Shown here: in pieces, positions 16,700 through 25,861 of the stretch
Layout of the letters: the number at the start of each line of letters is the position of its first letter
How positions within the stretch are numbered: position 1 is the stretch's first letter
DNA from: Anammoximicrobium sp032229885
GTDB lineage: Bacteria > Planctomycetota > Planctomycetia > Pirellulales > Pirellulaceae
Direction of reading: 5' to 3'
Assembly: GCA_032229885.1 (NCBI GenBank)
Contig: JAVYAJ010000056.1
Location: 1-35,011 of the forward strand
Length of the DNA: 35,011 nt
Program-made: the position numbers and the translations under genes
The notes under the pieces: model-generated
Told to the model about the DNA's origin: nothing
What the model saw: the letters and a program-made list of their open reading frames with translations, nothing else
The model's database searches: none

Positions 16700-16875
16700 G
16701 ATCGATGACGGCGACGCGCGGACGCGGCGGCACGGACGGCGTCCTGGCGCTCTAGTCAGAACGGCCGTGCCAGCTCTGACAATCGCTGCAATCGGCCAGC
16801 CGAAGGCCGTCCACATCTGGCTTCGACCGCAAAACGGCTTTTCAGGGTGAACCAACAGGGAAGGATAGAACGTAG

Positions 16876-17397
16876 ATGAAGATCGAGGATCGCTGCAGAC
16901 GGGTCGAATTGCTCCTGTCGGACGTCGATGGCGTGCTGACGGACGGGGGGATCATCTTCAACAACCAGGGCGTCGAGACCAAGCAGTTTCATATTCGGGA
17001 CGGACTGGGAATCAAGCTCTGGCAGAAGGCCGGTTTCGCGTTCGGCGTGCTGTCGGCTCGGACGTCGCACATCGTGAAGGTGCGAGCGGCCGAGCTCGGG
17101 GTCGACCTGGTCCGTCAGGGGTTCGAAAACAAGCTGTTCATCGGCAAGAAGATCATCGCCGAACTCGGGTTGACCCCCGAGCAGGTGTGTCACATCGGCG
17201 ACGACCTGACAGACCTGTCGTTGCTGCGATACGTCGGGTTGAGCGTGGCGGTGGCCGATGCGGCCGAGGAGGTCCGGGCGACGGCGAATCATGTGACCGC
17301 CGTCCCGGGCGGTCGCGGAGCCGTGCGCGAAGTCGTCGAGATGTTGCTCAAGGCCAAAAACCGCTGGGAGGATTTGATTCGGAATTACACGCTGTGA
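16876..17397 (+). CDS. kdsC: 3-deoxy-D-manno-octulosonate 8-phosphate phosphatase (KdsC)
   Basis: HAD-superfamily phosphatase that removes phosphate from Kdo-8-phosphate. At 173 residues it has the compact, cap-less size of KdsC. The motifs are all present: LLSDVDGVLTDGG with nucleophile D16 and D18, motif II LSART (59-63), a lysine in GKKII, and motif IV GDDLTDLSLL (108-117). HIRDGLGIKL (39-48) is the typical KdsC hairpin region. It lies 176 bp after kdsD and 16 bp before the LptC-like gene. Neuraminic-type sugar phosphatases share the fold, but the kdsD neighbour favours Kdo. The Kdo-8-P synthase and CMP-Kdo synthetase genes are elsewhere. Confidence 0.9.
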   Translation: MKIEDRCRRVELLLSDVDGVLTDGGIIFNNQGVETKQFHIRDGLGIKLWQKAGFAFGVLSARTSHIVKVRAAELGVDLVRQGFENKLFIGKKIIAELGLTPEQVCHIGDDLTDLSLLRYVGLSVAVADAAEEVRATANHVTAVPGGRGAVREVVEMLLKAKNRWEDLIRNYTL

Positions 17398-17413
17398 TTC
17401 CGAACCGGAAACC

Positions 17414-20400
17414 ATGTTTTCCCGTGTGGTCCGCTTCGTGACGAGCCTGGCGATCGTCGGCTGCGCGTATTTCGCGTATCGGCTGGCGGTCGTGCCGTTG
17501 ATCGAGCCGGCGCCGCAGCCTCGCGCGGCGGGTTCCGAGGCGGAGTGGTCCCCGGGGGTGGATTCGAGCGCCGACCTGTTACGAGCGATCTTTCCGCCCG
17601 GCAGTTGGGAATTGCAACGGCCAAAGGTTCTCGAGACGGATCGCGGCATGTTGCTGCTCAAAGAGCTCAGCGAGCTGGACGAGCATCGGCTGGAACTGAA
17701 GCCCTGCACGTTGATCCTCTTTTCCGGAAACGACAAGGATCGGGCGAGCGCTCGACCGGTCGTGCTCCAAGCCAACGAAGGCGCCGTGTTGACCTTCGAC
17801 GATCCGCTGAATCTGGCTCGCGGACAGATCGGTCGCCTGGCGCGCGGCACGCTGCCCGGCCCCGTGACGATCCGCAGTCCGGAGAGCCGCCCCGGCGCCG
17901 CCGACCAGATCGAGATTGTGACGCACAACGTCCAGCTATCGCGGGATCGGATCGAAGCCCCACAGCCCATCCGCTTTCGCTATGGCCGCAGTTACGGCAG
18001 CGGACGCGATCTGATCATTCACCTGAGCCATCCCGTGCAGACTTCGAGCCTGGACGCGCAAAACGCGGCGCGCAGAGCGGCGCCGACCATCGCTTCGGCC
18101 GAGCTGGTTCACGTCGATCGAATCCGATTGCAACTGGATAATCCTCACGCGCTCGACGCGACGGATCAGCTCCAGAATCCGTCCAATTCGCTGGAACTGG
18201 AGATCACGTGCCAAGGTCCGTTCAAATTCGACTTCGACCGGCGGCGAGCAACCTTCGAAGACCAGGTCGATGTGATCCGCGTTCCCACCTCGGGGGCGGT
18301 CGATCAACTGAGTTGCCAGCATCTGGCGGTCTATTTCACGCGGCCGGCTCAGCGCGCGGCAGCGAATCCGTCGGCGGCGCCGGGCGCCGCCGCGACCGAC
18401 GCGGCGTCAGCGTTGACGCCCGATCTGCGAGGCTTGAAAGTCGAGCGGGTTCGAGCGGCAGGGACTCCGGCCGTGGTCAGCGCGCCGTCGTTCGCCGCCA
18501 CGCTGCGAGCCGAGTCCTTCGAGTATAACTTCGTGACTCGCGAGGTGAAGATCGAGGATCGCCAGAAGCTGATGCTGCGTTACCAGGGATACGACGTCGA
18601 GGCGCGCCACTTGGAATATCGATTTGCCGACGAAGGCCGCCTGGGGGAATTGAAAGCCATCGGTCCCGGCCGTGCGCACGGGACGCTGGCCGAGCGAGAT
18701 GGTCAGAGCGTCGAGGCCGCATGGAACGATCGCGTGATTTTGCAGCGGCATCAGGGCGAACAGGTCGTATCGCTGTTGGGCGGCGGATGGCTGCGGGTGT
18801 ACGGCGAAGGCGAGTTCGCGGCCCGCGATCTGCACGTGTGGTTCAGTGAAGCGCCCGAGCGTCGCGCGGGGTCCGACAAACCTCGCTATCGATACCAACC
18901 ACTTAGGATGTTGGCCGAAGGCGATGTGCGCGTGGATTCGTGGCAACTGGCCGGTGCGATGCAGCGCGCTGAAATCTGGGTGCGACACGAAGCCGAGCCG
19001 CCCGGTCAGGGCGGATCCGCCCCGGCATCGCGCACCGATTCCGCTGACCGCCGCGAGCGACCGAACCAAAAGTTCGACGTGGCCGCCGAGCATTTGCAGA
19101 TGCAACTGGTCCGCCGCGGCAGCCAGACATCGGTGGCGAACTTGATTCTCGACGGCCGCGTGGCGTTGCGCGAAGTCCGCACCGCCAAAGCGGACGACGT
19201 GCCACTGAGCGTGGTTGGCGATCTCGTTCAATTGGACGATGCCCAGACCGACGCCGCGCGCTTGGCCGTGCAGGGCCGGCCGGCGGAAGTGTCGGCCCGT
19301 GGCCTGAACGTGACGGGAGGCGACATCCAGGTGCGCCGCGGCGACAATCGGATCTGGATCGACGGCCCCGGACGGATGATCCTACCCATGCCGGATCGCA
19401 GCCGCGCGTCCGGCGCGCCCCGCCCGAGCGAACAAGCCGCCGCACGGCCGTTGGACGTCCAGTGGAAGGGACGCATGGAGTTCGACGGTCGCGTCGCCCG
19501 GTTCCTGCGGGACGTCCAGGTTCGAGCCACGGAGCGCCTTCCGCCCCGCGGAAACGATGCTGCGCGAGCCGCGCCGAGCGAACGGGGACGCCCCAGCAGG
19601 CTGGTTCAGGAGAATGAGGCATTCGACCTGCTGGTCATGGGGCACGAACTGAGTGTGACGCTGAATCAAGCCGTAAGCTTGAATCAGAGCCGTCCTCCCG
19701 AAGACTTGAACGTCCACGAGTTGGCCTTCGTCGGCGGGGTGTATCTACAAAATACAGGTCGCCGACGGGATGCGCAGACGTCGTTCGATCAACTGCAGGT
19801 TCGCGACTTGACCATTGAACACTCGAGCGGCCTGCTGCGCGCAGCCGGTCCGGGGTGGGGCAGTACCGTGCGGTATGATCGGAGTTTTGGGGAGGGTGGA
19901 GTTAATCGGCTGGCCGGCGCGACGGACAACGAATCACGGCTGGTCTATATTCGCGTGGATTACGACGACGAGATTCGAGGCGACATCGCCTCGCGCCACC
20001 TGAGTTTCGCAGGCCGAGTGCGGACCTTGTACGGCCCGGTCGAGACCTGGGATCGAACGCTCGATCCCGATCCTATGGGCGGCTTGGGGCGCGGCCAGTT
20101 CCTGCTGACCAGCGACCGCTTGTCCGTATCGGACGCGGCCTCGAGCATTCCTGGCGGGCAGACGGGCCTCGAACTAGCCGCGCTGGGCAACGCGACGATC
20201 GAGGGCGACGCGTTCTCGGCTCGCGCCTGGCGCGTGGCGTACGCGAAAGCCAAAGAACTGGTCATTCTCGAAGGCGACGGGCGAACCGATGCGGAATTGT
20301 GGCGCAAGGGCAGCAGCGCTCCGGACGCCGCCGCACAACAGATTCGCTTCTGGACGACGAATCAAAGCGTCCAGGTCGACGGCGGCCGATTTCTGAACCT

Positions 20401-20440
20401 GGGCGGCCTCGGAATGCCGCTCGCGCTGCCCAAACGCTGA
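17414..20440 (+). CDS. Giant LptC/OstA-like LPS-export protein
   Basis: A 1008-residue protein with an N-terminal membrane anchor (VVRFVTSLAIVGCAYFAYRLAV at about 5-26), then a long extracytoplasmic region rich in beta-strand-type repeats. Segments such as RGLNVTGGDIQVRRGDNRIW and EYNFVTREVKIEDRQKLMLR have the alternating pattern of LptA/LptC/OstA jellyroll strands, with Ala/Arg-rich linkers between blocks (e.g. 315-335, 525-545). LptC in proteobacteria is about 190 residues, so this looks like an expanded periplasmic bridge with several OstA-like blocks. Position directly after kdsC fits transport of Kdo-containing LPS. LptA and LptB genes are not downstream. The family call rests on pattern and context; no catalytic motif is expected. 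Confidence 0.72.
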   Translation: MFSRVVRFVTSLAIVGCAYFAYRLAVVPLIEPAPQPRAAGSEAEWSPGVDSSADLLRAIFPPGSWELQRPKVLETDRGMLLLKELSELDEHRLELKPCTLILFSGNDKDRASARPVVLQANEGAVLTFDDPLNLARGQIGRLARGTLPGPVTIRSPESRPGAADQIEIVTHNVQLSRDRIEAPQPIRFRYGRSYGSGRDLIIHLSHPVQTSSLDAQNAARRAAPTIASAELVHVDRIRLQLDNPHALDATDQLQNPSNSLELEITCQGPFKFDFDRRRATFEDQVDVIRVPTSGAVDQLSCQHLAVYFTRPAQRAAANPSAAPGAAATDAASALTPDLRGLKVERVRAAGTPAVVSAPSFAATLRAESFEYNFVTREVKIEDRQKLMLRYQGYDVEARHLEYRFADEGRLGELKAIGPGRAHGTLAERDGQSVEAAWNDRVILQRHQGEQVVSLLGGGWLRVYGEGEFAARDLHVWFSEAPERRAGSDKPRYRYQPLRMLAEGDVRVDSWQLAGAMQRAEIWVRHEAEPPGQGGSAPASRTDSADRRERPNQKFDVAAEHLQMQLVRRGSQTSVANLILDGRVALREVRTAKADDVPLSVVGDLVQLDDAQTDAARLAVQGRPAEVSARGLNVTGGDIQVRRGDNRIWIDGPGRMILPMPDRSRASGAPRPSEQAAARPLDVQWKGRMEFDGRVARFLRDVQVRATERLPPRGNDAARAAPSERGRPSRLVQENEAFDLLVMGHELSVTLNQAVSLNQSRPPEDLNVHELAFVGGVYLQNTGRRRDAQTSFDQLQVRDLTIEHSSGLLRAAGPGWGSTVRYDRSFGEGGVNRLAGATDNESRLVYIRVDYDDEIRGDIASRHLSFAGRVRTLYGPVETWDRTLDPDPMGGLGRGQFLLTSDRLSVSDAASSIPGGQTGLELAALGNATIEGDAFSARAWRVAYAKAKELVILEGDGRTDAELWRKGSSAPDAAAQQIRFWTTNQSVQVDGGRFLNLGGLGMPLALPKR

Positions 20441-20853
20441 TGACCCGATGGCGTCGCGGTCCCACCGCCAGCCGTCCTCGGTTTCTTCCCGGCGAACGCG
20501 GCAACAGCTAAAATGATCGGTGTTCCGTTGGCGTTGGTTGTGAAGATCGAGAAACCGCGTTTTTCCGTTTCCGGGGGGCGTCGGATCCCGACATTCACCG
20601 CGTGACGTCGCCCCGTCGATGGTTTCAACGTGTTTTCAGACAACGGACAGCCTGTACGCGGGCCTGTTCACTGCCATGCGGTGCGCGGGCGGGAACGAGG
20701 GCGGAAACGACGTGTCCGGTACGGCAGCGGCGGGCAGAGGTCTGTCCCACCGGGCGCCATTTCGAACTGTCCGAAGGATGCGATGTACAACGAGGCGACT
20801 CGAGGACGGGCAGTAACCGGCCTGGCCGAGGCTGATGTAAGGATCGAAGCGGC
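20441..20853. other. Intergenic stretch after the LptC-like gene
   Basis: About 410 bases with no supportable gene; open frames are short and Arg-rich. No strong terminator or promoter was recognised. Confidence 0.4.
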
Positions 20854-22524
20854 ATGAACGTATCGAGTAGCTCTGTCGACACGGCCGGCGCGCGATCGGC
20901 TGGCATTCTGCGTCCTGCGCACGGTGATCGCGACGACCGCTGCGACGACCAACGCTGGGCCGCGCCGCCGTGCGGCTCGGCGCAGTCCGCGGGAGGACGC
21001 CCGCGTCGGCGCCGCGTGCGACGCACAGGCCTGACGCGGATCCCGCGCCTGATGCCGATCCCGGGCCTGTTGCTCGGGTTGCTCGTGACGGCGTTGGCGA
21101 CCACACCCGGCAGAGCTTGTCCTTTTTGCACGGCCTCTGCGCTGACGATCAGCGAGGAAATGGAAGGGATGGATGTCGTCGCCTTGGCTCGCTTGACTCG
21201 ACTGCCGGACGGCGCAGACAGCCGGAACGCAGGCCAAGGCGCCGCCAAGGGCGAGTTCCGCGTCGTCGAGGTTCTCAAAGGAAGCGGCGCTCTGGAGATC
21301 GATGCCGCGATCCGAGCCATCGTATTTGGTCAAGAACAGCTTGGCGACCAGTTTCTGGTCATGGGCACTGGCGCTCCGGACGTCGCCTGGTCTTCGCCGA
21401 TGAAGGTGTCCGACGTTGCCGGAGCCTATATCCGGCGGCTCGGAGAGCTGCCGACCGCGGGGATCGATCGACTGGCGTTTTTTCAGGACTATCTCGAAAG
21501 TCCCGAAGCGCTGATTTCGCGCGATGCCTATAACGAGTTCGCCAAGGCGCCGTACACCGAACTGGTGGGCTTGCGGGACAAGATGGATCACGGCCGACTC
21601 GTGGCGTGGATTCAGAATCCGGATACGCCGATCAATCGCAAACGCTTGTATCTGGTCATGCTGAGCGTTTGTGGCGGACCAGAGGATCTGCCGATGCTCG
21701 AACAGTTGTTGCGCAACGAAGACCGCCAGGTTCGCGGCGGGCTGGATGCCTTGGTTGCGTCTTATTTGATGCTGGCCGGCGAGTCGGGAATGACGCTGGT
21801 CGAAGACCTGTTCCTGAAAAACGCGCAAGCCGAGTACGCCGATACCTACGCCGCAATTATGGCGCTGCGATTTCTGGGGACCGAGACGCAAGCCGTGCCG
21901 CGCGAGCGGCTGTTGCAAGGGCTGCATGCCCTGGTGGGGCGGCCGGAATTGGCCGACTTGATCATTCCGGACCTAGTCCGCTGGGAAGACTGGTCGCAGA
22001 TCGAACGTCTGGTCGCTCTGTTCAAAGACGCGGACGAAAAAGCGAACTTCATCCGAGCGCCGGTCATCAACTATGTGCGGGCATGTCCCAAGCCCGAGGC
22101 GAAACAGTATCTGGCCGAGCTGGCAAAGATCGACCCTGAGGCCTTCAAACGGGCCGCGGCCTTTTTCGTCTACGGCGCAGCCGATACGGCGTCGGCCGCC
22201 GCAACGACACTCGCCGCCACGCCGGCCAGGTTGTCTGCGGCGGCCGCCGAAGACACGGAGCCGGCAGACGCCGCGGGACAGCCAGTGGCGGCTGAACCGG
22301 CGGATGCTGCGAACGTTCCGGCGGCCGCGGCCGAGGACGATGCGTCGTCCACGGACAAACCAGCCAACGCGCCGCGCGCCGCGGATCGGAAACTCCCAGT
22401 GCTCCATCGAACGAACGGCGGTCATGTGAACTTTCTGACCTATCTCGTCGTATTCTGGGTAGTGGGCGGCGTGTTTTTTGTCGCTCAATGGGCTGTCCTG
22501 GCCGGGGTGGGCCGCGGCGACTAG
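20854..22524 (+). CDS. Secreted CPFC protein with C-terminal membrane helix
   Basis: Function unknown; 556 residues from the ATG at 20854 (AAGGA 10 bases upstream). A signal sequence runs from about 60 to 88 (IPGLLLGLLVTALATTPGRA), with the mature part starting CPFCTASALTISEEMEGMD. This opening, with a CPFC pair and EEM helix, recurs in planctomycete hypothetical proteins. The 66 residues ahead of it are Arg/Ala-rich, so translation may instead begin at M67 (21052). The middle (about 90-430) looks alpha-helical, HEAT-like in parts (LPMLEQLLRNEDRQVRGGLD). Residues of about 440-520 are Ala/Glu-rich, then a helix (FLTYLVVFWVVGGVFFVAQW) near the end. Topology suggests a periplasmic domain held by the C-terminal anchor. 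Confidence 0.7.
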   Translation: MNVSSSSVDTAGARSAGILRPAHGDRDDRCDDQRWAAPPCGSAQSAGGRPRRRRVRRTGLTRIPRLMPIPGLLLGLLVTALATTPGRACPFCTASALTISEEMEGMDVVALARLTRLPDGADSRNAGQGAAKGEFRVVEVLKGSGALEIDAAIRAIVFGQEQLGDQFLVMGTGAPDVAWSSPMKVSDVAGAYIRRLGELPTAGIDRLAFFQDYLESPEALISRDAYNEFAKAPYTELVGLRDKMDHGRLVAWIQNPDTPINRKRLYLVMLSVCGGPEDLPMLEQLLRNEDRQVRGGLDALVASYLMLAGESGMTLVEDLFLKNAQAEYADTYAAIMALRFLGTETQAVPRERLLQGLHALVGRPELADLIIPDLVRWEDWSQIERLVALFKDADEKANFIRAPVINYVRACPKPEAKQYLAELAKIDPEAFKRAAAFFVYGAADTASAAATTLAATPARLSAAAAEDTEPADAAGQPVAAEPADAANVPAAAAEDDASSTDKPANAPRAADRKLPVLHRTNGGHVNFLTYLVVFWVVGGVFFVAQWAVLAGVGRGD

Positions 22525-22827
22525 CGCGATGTCAAGGCTAAATGTTGGTGGCAACCGCGATTGTCAGGCCGCGGGGATTCCGCTCTCTGGCGAGTGCGAC
22601 AACCCGAAAATGATGATTGGGCAACGCACTAGCATCTGGACGCTCTGGCTCCGCGGCAGCCGCGGTCCGTCGTTCAAGCTGGAAAGTTCGGAAGTCTGGT
22701 TGCGACGAGCTAGTGGCGGCGCGGAAGCCATCGTTAGGACGCCGAACCGGAGGACTGGCGCCGGGTCGCTCGCCATCCACATGCTTTGCCTGGGCAATGC
22801 ACGAGCGCCACAGGGTTTGATGACGTG
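22525..22827. other. Short intergenic stretch
   Basis: About 300 bases between two same-strand genes. No gene, promoter or terminator stands out, apart from small GC-rich inverted repeats. Confidence 0.4.
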
Positions 22828-23511
22828 ATGAGCACAACTGAGTTTTTGGAACAGCAGGACAACGCGGAATACGACGACGCGGATCAAGGCTACCGTGCGC
22901 TCAGCAAACTGGCGGTCCTGAGTCTGATTTTGGGCATCTTGTCCTTGGCCGCGGCGATCTCGCCGGTGATGACGGTTATCCCCGCACTCGGCGTTCTCTT
23001 CGGTTTGTTGGCGCTCACACAATTACGGCGGTATCCGGCCGAATTATCTGGACGCGCGGCGGCGCTGGTCGGGCTGACGCTGAACATCGTGTTGTTGATC
23101 GGTTGCGGTGGATTTCACGCCGTGGTCTACGCGACCGAAGTCCCCGACGGGTTCGAGCGGATCTCGTTCGCCGATCTGCAGCCGACGTCCGAGGCGCCGA
23201 TGTTGCCCGTTTCGCCGCACGCGCTCGAGTTGAATGGGCAAAAGGTTTTCATCAAAGGCTATCTCTACCCCGACGGGCAACAAAACAACATCAAGCAGTT
23301 CATCTTGATCCCGGATCTGGGAACATGCTGCTTTGGCGGACAACCCAAGCTGACGGACATGGTCGAAGTGACGCTGCGCGATCCGCTGAGAACCGTGTTC
23401 GAGCTGCGCAAGCGGCGTCTGGCAGGGACGTTGACCGTCGATACGCGGCTGAAGCCCGTCAGTGGCCTGGGCGGCGTCTATTATCGCCTGGACGCCGAGT
23501 ACGTGCGGTGA
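22828..23511 (+). CDS. DUF4190-like membrane domain fused to a DUF3299-like domain
   Basis: A 227-residue protein. After a polar acidic head (1-25), two or three hydrophobic helices span about 26-102 (LAVLSLILGILSLAAAISPV; ALGVLFGLLAL; AALVGLTLNIVLLIGCGGF), as in DUF4190 proteins. The C-terminal soluble part (about 110-227) has LELNGQKVFIKGYLYPDG, QFILIPDLGTCCFGGQPKLT and VTLRDPLRTVF. This beta-rich pattern, including the Cys pair before GG, recalls DUF3299 proteins of predicted metal-transport loci. The ATG at 22828 is chosen; a TTG 42 bases upstream is less likely. It lies 303 bp after the CPFC gene, same strand. Function unknown. Confidence 0.68.
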   Translation: MSTTEFLEQQDNAEYDDADQGYRALSKLAVLSLILGILSLAAAISPVMTVIPALGVLFGLLALTQLRRYPAELSGRAAALVGLTLNIVLLIGCGGFHAVVYATEVPDGFERISFADLQPTSEAPMLPVSPHALELNGQKVFIKGYLYPDGQQNNIKQFILIPDLGTCCFGGQPKLTDMVEVTLRDPLRTVFELRKRRLAGTLTVDTRLKPVSGLGGVYYRLDAEYVR

Positions 23512-23534
23512 CGGCACAGCCGGGAACTAGCGCC

Positions 23535-23626
23535 GCCAAGAAACAGCGCAGCCAAGAAACAGCGCAGCCAAGAAACAGCGCAGCCAAGAAACAGCGCCGC
23601 CAGGAAACAGCGCAGCCCAGAAACAG
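23535..23626. repeat. Tandem array of about six 16-bp units
   Basis: Unit GCCAAGAAACAGCGCA starts at 23535, 23551, 23567, 23583, 23599 (one change, GCCAGG) and 23615 (GCCCAG, truncated). It sits 24 bases after the DUF3299-like gene stop, between convergent genes. The period is not a multiple of three, so it is not a coding repeat. Confidence 0.95.
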
Positions 23627-23699
23627 GTCCCTCGGCAGATCTTGCGCGTCTGGCGGGCCTTGGCGCGAGGCTGGCAGATCTCGCGAAGTCATCTCAAGC

Positions 23700-23729
23700 C
23701 AAGGCCTTAGTCTCCAAGGACTTAGTCTC
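23700..23729. repeat. Two tandem 15-bp copies at the ketosynthase 3' end
   Basis: CAAGGCCTTAGTCTC followed directly by CAAGGACTTAGTCTC, one mismatch. The second copy includes the TAA stop of the minus-strand ketosynthase gene. Confidence 0.8.
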
Positions 23730-25005
23730 GAAAGCGTCCGACGGCCAACGTGATGTTCTGACCGCCGAACCCAAAGCTGTTGTTCAGCGCCACGTCGCAT
23801 TTCGCCTCGCGCGCCTCGTTGGGCACATAGTCCAAGTCGCATTCGGCGTCGGGGTACTCGTAGTTGATCGTCGGCGGCAGAACGCGATCTCGAATCGCCA
23901 TCAAGCATACGATCAATTCGGTTACGCCAGCGCCGGCGATCAGATGGCCCATCATGCTTTTGGTGCTGGAGACCGGCGTACGATCCGCGCGCTCGCCAAA
24001 TACGGCGCGGCACGCCACGCTCTCGACTCGGTCGTTGACCGTAGTGCTCGTGCCGTGGGCGTTGACATAATCGATGTCCGCCGGTGTAAGCCCCGCATCG
24101 GCGATCGCCATCCGCATACAAGCGATCGCGCCGCGGCCGTCGGGGTGAATATCGGTGATTCGATAGGCGTCGGCCGTCGAGCCAAACCCCAAGATTTCGC
24201 CGAAGATCTCAGCCTTGCGCCGGCGCGCGTGTTCCAGTTCTTCCAGAACCACCATCGCCGCGCCCTCGCCCAACACGAAACCATCGCGCATCCGATCGAA
24301 CGGACGTGAGGCTTTTTCCGGCGCATCGTTTCGCGTCGAAAGGGCTGTCAGCAAGTTGAATCCCGTCACGCCGAACGGGTGGATCATGCTGTGCGTGCCT
24401 CCCGAGATCATGGCGTCCGCGTCTCCGCGTCGGATGATCTCGGTGGCTTCGCCGAGCGCCTGGCTGCTGGCCGCACAGGCCGTCAGGCAATTGACGTTGG
24501 GGCCTTGCGCGTTGAACAGGCTGGCCAGATGGCCGGACGGCACGCTGGGTTCCTGTTCCAGTTCCGACATCGGCGACAAGGTCTGCAGCCCGGCCTTGAT
24601 AAAACGCGAAAGATCGAGCTTGGGGCCGTTCAGCGCACTGAGCACCATCTGGCTGAACCGAATGAAGTTCTGATTCCCTTCGCCGCTGCCCAGATACACC
24701 CCCAACCTCATAGGGTCCAGGGCTGTATCGAGGATGCCAGATCCGGATACGGCTTGTTTGGCCGCCCCGACGGCGAATTGCGTATGTCGCCCGCACGACT
24801 CCCAGGCCTTCGGATCCTCGCCGACTTGAGAGACGTCCCAGCCTTTGACTTCGGCGGAAATCCGCGTCGGAAAGCTGCTCGCGTCAAAAATCGTCGTCGG
24901 CCCAACGCCGGATCGGCCTTCTTTCAGGCCCGACCAAACGGTCTCGACATCATGCCCCATCGGGTTGATCATGCCTATACCGGTGATGACGACGCGTCTT
25001 CTCAT
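23722..25005 (-). CDS. Beta-ketoacyl-ACP synthase, FabF (KAS II) family
   Basis: Condenses malonyl-ACP with acyl-ACP. The 427-residue protein keeps the Cys-His-His set: C177 in LTACAASSQ, H317 in NAHGTST and H354 in MGHLIAGAG, with K349 nearby. The N-terminus RRVVITGIGMINPMG and the SGGTHSMIHP and RPFDRMRDGFVLGEGA motifs are FabF-like. ACAASSQ differs slightly from the common ACATG form. An acyl carrier protein gene lies about 860 bp upstream on the same strand. Whether it serves general fatty acid synthesis or a specialised acyl chain is unclear, so no symbol is given. Confidence 0.9.
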   Translation of the reverse strand: MRRRVVITGIGMINPMGHDVETVWSGLKEGRSGVGPTTIFDASSFPTRISAEVKGWDVSQVGEDPKAWESCGRHTQFAVGAAKQAVSGSGILDTALDPMRLGVYLGSGEGNQNFIRFSQMVLSALNGPKLDLSRFIKAGLQTLSPMSELEQEPSVPSGHLASLFNAQGPNVNCLTACAASSQALGEATEIIRRGDADAMISGGTHSMIHPFGVTGFNLLTALSTRNDAPEKASRPFDRMRDGFVLGEGAAMVVLEELEHARRRKAEIFGEILGFGSTADAYRITDIHPDGRGAIACMRMAIADAGLTPADIDYVNAHGTSTTVNDRVESVACRAVFGERADRTPVSSTKSMMGHLIAGAGVTELIVCLMAIRDRVLPPTINYEYPDAECDLDYVPNEAREAKCDVALNNSFGFGGQNITLAVGRFRD

Positions 25006-25861
25006 GCTTGTCGCAGCCTTTGAATACCACGCAGAACCGAGTCAATCGTTACATTGTATCTTCATCTATCGCGACTGCAACCAAAGGTCGGAAAAAGCGC
25101 CATGCTCAGATCCCGCTCGGACCGTGCGAGCGTCAAATAAGCGGGCACGTCGGCGAGGCGACACGTCGGCGACGCCCGACGGCGCCGTTTTGTGCCAGCT
25201 CGCGGCCTGGCGCGGGCGACGCCCGCGCAAACGGCGTCCATAGCTCAGCTCCGCCGCTCGATCACCGCGGGCGATCTGAATCCGCTGCGCTAGGTCGCGA
25301 CGCCGGTCGAAAGTCGCGTCGCCGCCGGCGCGAGAAAGGCAAAGAGGGATCTACCATACGAGATTCGATTCCCGATGGGGCGGAGCATCGATGGCGTCGG
25401 GATGGAAACCGGCCTCGGAAAAGCGGGTTTTTGGGGAGAAGATGAATTTGTGTCGCCTGTGCCGTTGGCCATTGCAAGGCGTGCCAAGCATCGCTCAGGA
25501 TCCCGTCCGACCGTGTGCAGTTCAGCAGCCGGACGGACTCGCCAGTGGGTTACCGTCTGCCCGACGCTGGTCCGGCGATCGCGCAACGAACCGACCGAAT
25601 CGTCGCGAGGTTCGATCGATACCCGTTTTGGCGAGGAAGCTCGCTCGTTGGTCACCGCTCGGACGCGGCGTGTCCCCACTGAAACCGGGCTGCCCGCGCC
25701 TGTCCGACACGGATTATCCGCGGACTGTCCCATTCTGATCTTTAAGGCAGGCCGCACACATCGAAACGCAGAATCCCCGCCGTCCGAGGGCTGCCGCGAC
25801 CTCGACGTTTAGTCTTGACGATAGTGTCAAGCCTTCGTGAGTGTCAAGCCTTCGTGACGCG
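25006..25861. other. Long spacer between the ketosynthase and ACP genes
   Basis: About 850 bases with no supportable gene on either strand; frames of 115-155 codons here are Arg/Ser/Pro-rich and mutually overlapping. It contains the 17-bp duplication at 25824-25857. Confidence 0.45.
25824..25857. repeat. Perfect 17-bp tandem duplication after the ACP gene
   Basis: GTGTCAAGCCTTCGTGA occurs twice in direct succession, ending 5 bases before the ACP stop codon on the other strand. Confidence 0.95.

Noticed and set aside
15475..16755. 426-codon plus-strand open frame
   Set aside because: Out-of-phase shadow of kdsD; Arg/Gly-rich translation with no domain, while the kdsD frame has all SIS and CBS motifs.
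16756..17970. 404-codon minus-strand open frame
   Set aside because: Antisense to kdsC and the start of the LptC-like gene; no domain features.
20668..21927. 419-codon minus-strand open frame
   Set aside because: Antisense to the CPFC protein gene; Gln/Arg/His-rich without family features.
23535..23626. CRISPR-like array
   Set aside because: The 16-bp units are contiguous with no spacers and no cas gene is nearby; it is a plain tandem repeat.
25290..25757. Possible gene between the ketosynthase and ACP genes
   Set aside because: Frames on both strands overlap, are Arg/Ser/Pro-rich and lack ribosome sites or any domain.
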